Assembly (NCBI GenBank): GCA_039707655.1
Contig: CM077672.1
Coordinates: forward strand, 357,040,031-357,104,030
Direction of reading: 5' to 3'
DNA from: Elymus sibiricus
Taxonomy: Eukaryota; Streptophyta; Magnoliopsida; Poales; Poaceae
DNA length: 64,000 bases
The notes below the pieces were generated by a model that was given only the letters and a program-made list of their open reading frames with translations, made no database searches and was not told the DNA's origin. Made by a program: the position numbers and the translations under genes. Every line of letters begins with the position of its first letter. Within the stretch, counting starts at the first letter, position 1. Shown in pieces: positions 57,623 to 64,000 of the stretch.

Positions 57623-58482
57623 TGTCAGTGTATAAAGCATGGGCATTTTATACCCTGACTTATGCACAGACAGTAGAAGCCTCCTTGCCGGCCAAGGCCT
57701 TGCCAGGAACTGCCAAGGCCAAGATTCCAAGTCCAGCTGAAGGAGCTACCAGAGAGAAGCTCAAGGCTCGGCACTCAACCAGTACCAAAGGTGAAGACAT
57801 TCCTTGCCGGCAAGCATAAACCGGCAAGGTGAAGACCCGGCAAGCTCCATGCCGGCAAGCTTATGCCAGCCCTCCAGCTCTCCACCTCGCCGCACAGGTG
57901 TTCGCTGGTGCGTGAGGTGTCGACCACGCAGGATGGTTGACGAGGCTTGTCGGGCACGTGTCAGCTCGCTGGGACAAGATTTGCCTCTAATGACACCCGT
58001 CCAGGAGGCGTGTCAAGATAATACGAGGTAGCTGGGCAAGCGGTGCAGAAACCTTGCCGGGACTGCCTCTCCGCGCGACACCTAAGCACTGCATTTAATG
58101 CCTTTGTCCTAAACTGGCAGACTTAGGTATGATAGCACTGTTCACTATCTAGTCACGTTGTAATTACTGTTTTGCCACTGTGGTAACCCCTTGGACTATA
58201 AAAGGAGGGCCAAGGCAACAGTTTAGAGGATTCGAACCCCTTTTCAAACACAAGCACCTCTCATGTAGCTGTTCTCTCTACACCTTGCCGGGAGAAGCGC
58301 TCCTTGTACTGTGCTTCCACACCACTAATATACCAAAAGCAGGAGTAGGGTTTTACGCTTCTCAGCGGCCCGAACCTGGGTAAAATCCCTCGCGCTCCAT
58401 TGACCATGCTCTTTGCGCACGCCGATCCTCCCCGCCGAACTACAAGGGGCTGCATGGCCCCATAGATGGTCGTACCCCGACA
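57623..58482 (+). repeat. 5' LTR of Z
   Basis: 860 bp, TGTCAGTGTATAAAGC..CGTACCCCGACA. TATA box TATAAAA at 58197-58203. The left flank is X-host sequence; the partner LTR lies beyond the window. Confidence 0.82.
58197..58203 (+). promoter_or_regulatory. TATA box in the Z LTR
   Basis: TATAAAA in GGACTATAAAAGGAGGG, about 280 bases before the LTR end. Confidence 0.7.
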
Positions 58483-58486
58483 TCTT

Positions 58487-58504
58487 TGGCGCGCCAGGTA
58501 GGGG
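58487..58504 (+). promoter_or_regulatory. Primer-binding site of Z
   Basis: TGGCGCGCCAGGTAGGGG, four bases after the LTR. It is a typical gypsy PBS form; the cognate tRNA was not determined here. Confidence 0.7.
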
Positions 58505-58593
58505 CGGAGAGGCATTTGTGCGAACCTTGATCAACAGACTGCACGTATTCTTCATCTGCATCATCAACTTCATCACCGTCCTCCTCGTCATCG

Positions 58594-60918
58594 ATGGCGC
58601 CCAAGAAGAAGGGCATCACGATGACGGCCACCTCGCACGCGTCCGCAGGCGGCGCAGCCAATGCGGGCGGCGCGGGCACTGCGGTCGATACGACCAGCGC
58701 GGGCGGCGCGGTCATTACGCCCACCGCGACCGGCGCAAGGGACGGGCACCACGGGGCCGGTCGTCCTCCTCGGTCCTCTGGCGAACGAGGCCATGACAGC
58801 GCAGGCGGAGCAGGCGGGCCCCTTCCTCCCCCTCCTCCTCGCCGCGACGATGAACGCAGCCACCGGAGTTGCAATGCCCGGGCTGGCGCGAGCCGAGACC
58901 CCGCTGCGGCGACGTCCAAGGACGCTGCTTCAGGACGAACGCCGCGCCCCTCACACGACGGACGCGGTACGACCCCGAGCGACGTCAACGACTCTGGGCA
59001 GCGGCGACCTCACGGCAAGACGCCCGTGGACCAAGCCCCAGGTCCTCAGGCGCCGCCTCCGCCACGGCGACCCGCTGCTGATCATGTGCCGTAGTAGCAG
59101 AGCCGCGATGGCGCTCCTACTGGCTCTGCCAGGAGTAGAGCGACGTCACCCTCTTCGCTCCCAGCCATGCCAGCCACGGCGGCAGAAGCAATGGCGCGGG
59201 CTCAGATGTTGCTGAACTTCCCTCCGTCAGCAGAGAAGATGGACAAGTGGAGAGCCACCATCTAGAGCTTGATTGGATTTGACGAAGCCAGTAAATCACA
59301 GCAAGCAGAGCCTTCACGGCGTCCGCGACCGGCGCCGGCATCTCCAGCTGGTGGCCGCGCTGACGGAAATACACTAACGGTGCAGTCTCCGCCACGGCAA
59401 CAGCTACAACAGCAACAACGCCAACAGCCGCGACAAGCCCAGCAATATTTTGGGCCCGACGAGATGTCGATCGCATCTTAGGATCCACAAGCTCGGCGGG
59501 ATCAGCGACAAGTACTGCAAGACAGGCGAGCTGAAGACGCCCGCACCACCATCGAACGGCGCCGCGAGGCACGGCGTCAATCCGACGCGTGTAACGGCCC
59601 CGTCGCTGATGAGCCTGCGCCAGGGGTCGGCGGATACCTACCTTACGAGGTTGGGTGTCCTGCCTTCACTCGTGAGCTGCGGCAAGTCCGGTGGCCGTCC
59701 GTTCGAGCCTTCAAGCCAGAAGTGCCGGAAAAATACGACGGCAAGCTAAACCCGGCAGAGTTTCTAGGCATCTATACGATTGTCGTACAAGCTACCGGAG
59801 GAAGAGATGAGAAAATCCTCGCCAACTACTTTTCGTTGGCACTGAAACCCAACGTGAGGTCCTGGCTGATGAACTTGCCGGAGAACTCCATCTCTTCATG
59901 GTCAGACCTCTGCAGCGAGTTTGTTGGTGCCTTTACCGGAGGCCACAAGACTCCTGGACAGCCCAGCGATCTACAGGTGATCCCACAAAGAGACGGTGAA
60001 ACTTTGCGCAAGTACATCCAGAGATTCAGCCATGTGCACCGCAATATTCTAGACATCTACCCCGCAGCCGTGATTGCCGCCTTTCACACGAATGTGCACA
60101 ATCGGAGGATGCGGGAGAAAATGAACATCAAGTTGCCCAAAACCGTCAACGAGATCTACACGATGGCGGATAAGTGTGCGCGTGCTGAGGAAGGGAAAAG
60201 GCTTCCCGGGGAGGACGCTGGCGCCGAGGTAGATTCTGAGGACGACGATGCTGCCACCCCGGGGAAGAAGGGCCAAAAGCGCAACAGGAAGCGCAAGGGA
60301 AAAACTGTGATGGCCCTCGAAGGTTCTGGCAACTCTGAGCCCGCCAAGAAAGGCAAAACAGAGAGTCCCGGCAAGGAGGCAGCTGCATGCGCCGCTTGTC
60401 GGCAGGCGGCGGCAAATGAGAAGGCCGGCAAGTCCGATGGGCCGTACTGCAAGATCCACCGCACCAAGGGCCATGATCTCCAAGAGTGTCGGCAGGTCGA
60501 GCACCTTGTCGAGAAGCAGATGGCCGAATACGAGAAGCGCGACAAAGAAAAGGGTCAAGATGGTGCTGGTGGGTCCGGCAAGAAAGGCCGCGGTGGTCGA
60601 GGGGGCCGCCGCGGCAAGGCCAAGCAGCAGAAGGAGAAGCCTGCTAGGGGCCGTGAAAAGAAAGGGGGAGATGATGGAAGTGAAGAAGAAGAGGATGACG
60701 ATGAGACCAGCGAACAAGAATTCCAGAAGGCGACTGACGCCATGTGCGTTGACGGAGGCGCATCTTTGCACTCGTCCCACCGCCAACTTAAGCGGTGGGC
60801 TCGTGAAGTTAACGCGGCAGAGCCGACAATGGGCTCTCAAAAACCACTCAAATGGTCGCACACGCCTATCATCTTTGATACTGAAGACCACCCTGATCGC
60901 ATAATCGCGGTCGGGTAA
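58594..60918 (+). pseudogene. gag: gag of Z (several stops, frame retained)
   Basis: One frame from the ATG at 58594 (MAPKKKGITM) to a TAA at 60916-60918. Internal stops are TAG TAG (59092-59097), TAG (59263-59265) and TAG (59479-59481). The first 280 codons are low-complexity, rich in Ala, Gly, Pro, Arg and Gln. The retrotransposon gag domain is at about 59730-60180 (PEKYDGKLNPAEFLGIY, WLMNLPENSISSWSDLC, FHTNVHNRRMREKM). A Lys/Gly-rich nucleocapsid follows, with a zinc-finger-like YCKIHRTKGHDLQEC (about 60445-60490), and then an acidic Glu/Asp run. A one-base loss at about 60910 shifts the frame into protease. Confidence 0.88.
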
Positions 60919-60923
60919 CAAAG

Positions 60924-61211
60924 ATGTTAGTTGACAATGGGGCCGGCCTGAACCTGATCTCTCCGGAAGTTATCAAGAGGCTGCAGATCCCCGATGAGGA
61001 ACTCGAGAGAACGGGCACGTTTCAGGGAGTGAACCCGGGAAGAAGCCAGCCCAAGGGAAAGATCACGTTACCGGTGACGTTTGGCAGGGAACTGAATTAC
61101 AGGACGGAAAAGATTGTCTTTGGTGTCGTCAAGACCCCCCTGCCGTATAATGGAATTCTTGGCCACCGAGCCTTTGGCAAAATTCATGGCAGCGTCTCAC
61201 TACGCTTGTAA
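60924..61211 (+). pseudogene. Aspartic protease of Z
   Basis: Retropepsin-type fold with active-site motif LVDNGAGLNLIS and the flap/C-terminal motif YNGILGHRAFG. The frame differs by one from gag and again from the following linker, which is readable from about 61165 in the next frame, so a second indel lies near 61160-61175. Confidence 0.8.
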
Positions 61212-61592
61212 CTCACTGAAGATGCCGGGGCCGATGGGTGTCATTTCCATCAACTCCGACAAGAAAGATGCAGTCATTTGCGTCAACAAGATGTACAGGG
61301 ACGCGGTTGCAGCAGAGGCGGCCAAGGCGCCAACTCCCGCCAAGAAGAAGGAAAAGAAGAACTCCGGCAAGACCTCTAGCAAGGATTCCGGGAAGCACAC
61401 CTCTTCGGAGTGTTGCGCACCCGTTGAAGACTTGCTGGAATGCTCTGCTGGTAAGACATCCAAAGCCACTACACCGGCAACCAAGAAGCTGCCGGCGAAG
61501 GAGGGCAGCGCCGACGGTACCTTCACCATCAGCGCCACCCTTGACAGCAAATAGGAAAGCACGCTCGTTGCCTTCCTGCGGCAAATGTCGAT
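61165..61592 (+). pseudogene. Protease-RT linker of Z
   Basis: Frame +1 relative to protease: AKFMAASHYACNSLKMPGPMG, then a Lys/Ser/Thr-rich linker, ending TISATLDSK at a TAG (61552-61554). The same frame continues to about 61585, where a one-base loss moves the sequence into the RT frame. Confidence 0.7.
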
Positions 61593-62480
61593 GTGTTCGC
61601 GTGGCGACCGTCTGACATCCCCGGCATTCCCAGGGAGGTAATTGAGCACCACCTTGCCGTTTGTCCCCACGCTCGGCCCGTCAAACAGAAAGTCCAGAAG
61701 CAAGCTTTGGAGCGACAGCAGTTCATTGCCGAAGAAATCAAGAAACTCGAAGCTGCAGGCCTGGTCAGAGGAGTGTTACATCCCACATGGTTGGCGAATC
61801 CAGTGGTGGTGCGCAAGGCAAACGGGAAGTGGAGACTTTGCATAGACTACACTGATATTAACAAAGCTTGCCCAAAAGATCCTTTCCCATTGCCGCGCAT
61901 CGATCAAATTGTGGACTCCACCTCTGGCTGCGATCTGCTCTCCTTCCTTGATGCATATTCTGGATACCATCAGATATTCATGGCCAAGGAGGATGAGGAG
62001 AAAACCGCATTCATTACTCCATGTGGCACGTACTGCTTCGTGCGTATGCCTTTTGGATTAAAGAGTGCCGGTTCCACGTTTGCAAGAGCAGTCCAGATTG
62101 GTTTTGAGCCCCAACTGCACAGGAATGTAGAAGCCTACATGGATGATATAGTGGTCAAAACCAAGGACAAATCAACCCTCATTCAAGACTTGGAAGAGAC
62201 ATTTGCAAACCTGCGCAAGATTAATCTGAAGCTCAACCCCGAGAAGTGTGTGTTTGGCGTCCCATCCGGCAAGCTTCTCGGATTCTTTGTATCTCAGCGG
62301 GGAATTGAGGCAGATCCGGACAAGATCAAGGCAATTGAGCAGATTCAAGCACCGAAAAGCGTCAAGGATGTGTGGCGTCTTGCCGGTTGTGTTGCTGCTT
62401 TGAGTAGGTTCATTTCAAGGTCTGCCGAGCGCGCCTTGCCGTTCTTCAAAATTTTGACAAAGGCAGGTCCAGTGAAATGA
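61593..62480 (+). pseudogene. pol: Reverse transcriptase of Z
   Basis: An open 295-codon stretch with complete RT motifs: FAWRPSDIPGIP, VVVRKANGKWRLCIDY, PLPRIDQIVDSTSG, FLDAYSGYHQI, FVRMPFGLKSAG, the catalytic AYMDDIVVKT (about 62132-62161) and LNPEKCVFGVPSGKLLGF. It ends at a TGA (62478-62480) where a Trp is conserved, before TPEAEAAL. The frame continues unchanged beyond the stop. Confidence 0.92.
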
Positions 62481-63080
62481 ACTCCGGAAGCGGAGGCCGC
62501 ACTGCAAGACTTGAAGGGATACCTCTCCTTTGCGCCAACACTAGTTGCGCCTAGACCACAAGAGCCATTGCTGCTATACATAGCGGCAACGAATCAAGTG
62601 GCCAATGCTGCATTAGTGGCACAGAGGGAAATCTATGACGAGGGAGCAACCGCGGCAAGCCCATCCGGTGACAAACCGGAATCTTCACCGGCAGGGTCTG
62701 ACGCCGACAAGGCAGATGCAGCGCAAGTAAATGAAGTTGATCATCAAGTGGTGCCGACGAAGAAGATGGTGCAGCGACTGGTATATTTCGTTAGTTCCCT
62801 TCTGCAGGGGGCTAGATCGTGATACTCTGGAGTACAGAAGTTGCTTTTCCTCCTCCTTATGGCCTCAAGGAAGCTGCGTCACTACTTCCAAGCACACGAG
62901 ATCACCGTTGTCACTCGCTTCCCGCTGCAACGCATCTTGAGAAATCCAGAGGCAACCGGCAGGGTAGTGGCGTGGGCGTTGGAATTGTCAAGCTTTGCAC
63001 TCAAGTTTGAAAGCACTTCAACAATCCAGAGCAGAGCCTTGGCAGAGTTCATTGCTGAATGGACACCAACGCAAGACGAA
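62481..63080 (+). pseudogene. First RNase H domain (gypsy type) of Z
   Basis: Same frame as RT. Motifs include PLLLYIAATNQVANAALV, VQRLVYFVSSLLQGARS and LRHYFQAHEITVVTRFPL. A Ser/Ala/Asp-rich insertion (about 62640-62745) separates the halves. A TGA at 62820-62822 follows ARS. This domain is usually degenerate in Tat elements that carry the second RNase H. Confidence 0.82.
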
Positions 63081-63908
63081 GAGATTCAAGAAACGGCTCT
63101 CCCCGGCAAGGAAACAGCAAAAGAATGGGTTATGTACTTCGATGGTGCCTTTTCGCTGCAAGGCGCCGGTGCCGGAGTGCTGCTTGTCACACCCACCGGG
63201 GAGCACCTCAAGTACGTGGTCCAAATGCACTTTCCCAGGGAGCAAGCTACAAACAACACTGCTGAGTACGAAGGGCTCCTTGCTGGTCTTCGGATCGCAG
63301 TGGACCTTGGAATCAAGAAATTGATCATCCGCGGTGACACGCAGCTTGTTGTGAAGCAAGTGAATAAGGATTACCAAAGCCCATTGATGAGAGCATATGT
63401 GGAAGAAGTGAGGAAATTGGAGGAACACTTTGACGGACTGCTAACAGAACACGTCCCTCGTGCGGAAAACAGCATTGCTGATAGCCTGTCAAAGTGTGCT
63501 GCGCAAAAGCTTCCCGTGGAACCGGGAACCTTTGTGCTCCATTTGAATCAACCCACAGTTACTCCATCAACGCAGGCCAGTAAGAGAAGAAAGTTGAGTA
63601 CCGGCAAGTACTTTCCGGCGGAGCTCCCAGAAGCCACCGGCAACAACGCTGCCGGGAATAATGACACGGCTGGTGGTGAGCAGCGGCTTAGCGCGGGACC
63701 ACAAGTTCTTGCCGCGGAAGCAAGCGCTCCCACGGCCGAAGAGAAGCCTTTAGTCCTTGTCGTCGAGCCACAGGCTCCGGCATGGGCACAGCAGATAGTC
63801 CGTTTCCTTCAAATAGGAGAACTTCCTGATGCGCAAGAGGAAGCTGAGAAAGTAGCCCGCCAGTCAAGTATGTATCAGTTTGTGGATAGCATCCTATACA
63901 GAAAATGA
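63081..63908 (+). pseudogene. Second (archaeal-type, RVT_3) RNase H and integrase linker of Z
   Basis: Still in the RT frame. All four acidic catalytic positions appear present: Asp in MYFDGAFS, Glu in NNTAEYEGLLAG, Asp in IRGDTQLVVKQV and Asp in ENSIADSLSK (63130-63500). A Pro/Ala-rich linker leads to MYQFVDSILYRK, the standard lead-in to integrase, ended by a TGA at 63906-63908. Confidence 0.88.
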
Positions 63909-64000
63909 CCAAACGGTGTGAAATTGAAGTGTATCTGCCGGGAAGATGGGCTAGAACTGTTGGCAGAGATACATGGAGGCATATGTGGCTCCCACATAGG
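63909..64000 (+). pseudogene. Start of the Z integrase (cut by window end)
   Basis: Same frame after the TGA: CREDGLELLAEIHGGICGSHIG, the beginning of the HHCC zinc-binding domain with both His residues. The rest lies outside the window. Confidence 0.75.

Larger units (their letters stand above)
57623..64000 (+). mobile_element. Z: Tat-type Ty3-gypsy retrotransposon, 5' 6.4 kb (truncated by window end)
   Basis: 5' LTR 57623-58482, PBS, gag, protease, RT, RNase H and a second archaeal-type RNase H, ending within the integrase zinc finger at the window edge. The dual RNase H order is diagnostic of the Tat/Ogre branch of plant gypsy elements. Coding breaks include at least three frameshifts and eight stops. 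The octamer CCGGCAAG or its complement recurs about 17 times. Confidence 0.92.

Noticed and set aside
58216..58232. B-box-like ATTCGAACCCC in the Z LTR
   Set aside because: No tRNA structure around it; chance match within LTR.
1..64000. CRISPR array, rRNA or operon-like gene clusters
   Set aside because: Regular short repeats with spacers are absent, and all tandem repeats found are satellite- or LTR-type; content is plant nuclear.

Overview
This window is intergenic, transposon-packed DNA from a large grass genome, most likely a Triticeae cereal (wheat, Aegilops, barley or rye). The case rests on BARE/Angela-like copia LTRs, Athila-type and Tat-type gypsy elements with 0.9-1.8 kb LTRs, a long-LTR non-coding element, and a 340-bp tandem repeat that looks like the Triticeae Afa family. 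I found no host protein gene, rRNA, functional tRNA or CRISPR array. Every long open frame belongs to a retrotransposon. Family names are recalled, not searched, and are tentative.

Layout: 1-5486 is a patchwork of old LTR fragments in alternating orientation plus about 2 kb of unassigned AT-rich sequence. An old gypsy-like element ('V', segments 5487-5870, 13997-14163, 24154-24526) has been split three times: by a complete Ty1-copia element (5876-13991, TSD GGAGG), by a complete minus-strand Athila-type Ty3-gypsy element (14164-24148, TSD TAGCA), and by a minus-strand long-LTR non-coding element ('W', from 24527). W's 3' LTR (about 4.1 kb) carries a CACTA-like insertion with an embedded 340-bp repeat array (24821-28836, TSD ACT) and a second copia element (31551-39784, TSD TCAGG/TCGGG). 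W's internal region is 40877-44603 and its 5' LTR starts at 44604.

W's 5' LTR is broken at 45580 by an LTR-like sequence ('U'). U is broken at 47903 by a minus-strand element of a non-autonomous gypsy family ('X-host'). X-host is in turn broken by a second member of its own family in the opposite orientation (50202-56650, TSD ACACT) and by a Tat-type gypsy element with two RNase H domains ('Z', 57623 to the window end). Nesting is therefore five deep: V > W > U > X-host > X-nested or Z.

The coding elements are recent enough to reconstruct frame by frame, but all are dead. The first copia has one continuous gag-pol frame with five stops, one frameshift and a damaged protease motif. The Athila-type gypsy has a single gag-pol frame broken only by three stops, plus a separate downstream ORF with a leucine-zipper coiled coil. 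Copia 2 has a frameshift, a stop and a deletion between RT and RNase H. Z has three frameshifts and several stops. The X elements lack pol altogether but carry a 233-codon ORF of unknown function just after the primer-binding site. The most interesting leads are that ORF, the leucine-zipper ORF, the reiterated polypurine-tract motif in the X family, the GC hairpin shared between LTR families, and the CACTA-like element with one non-CACTA terminus.
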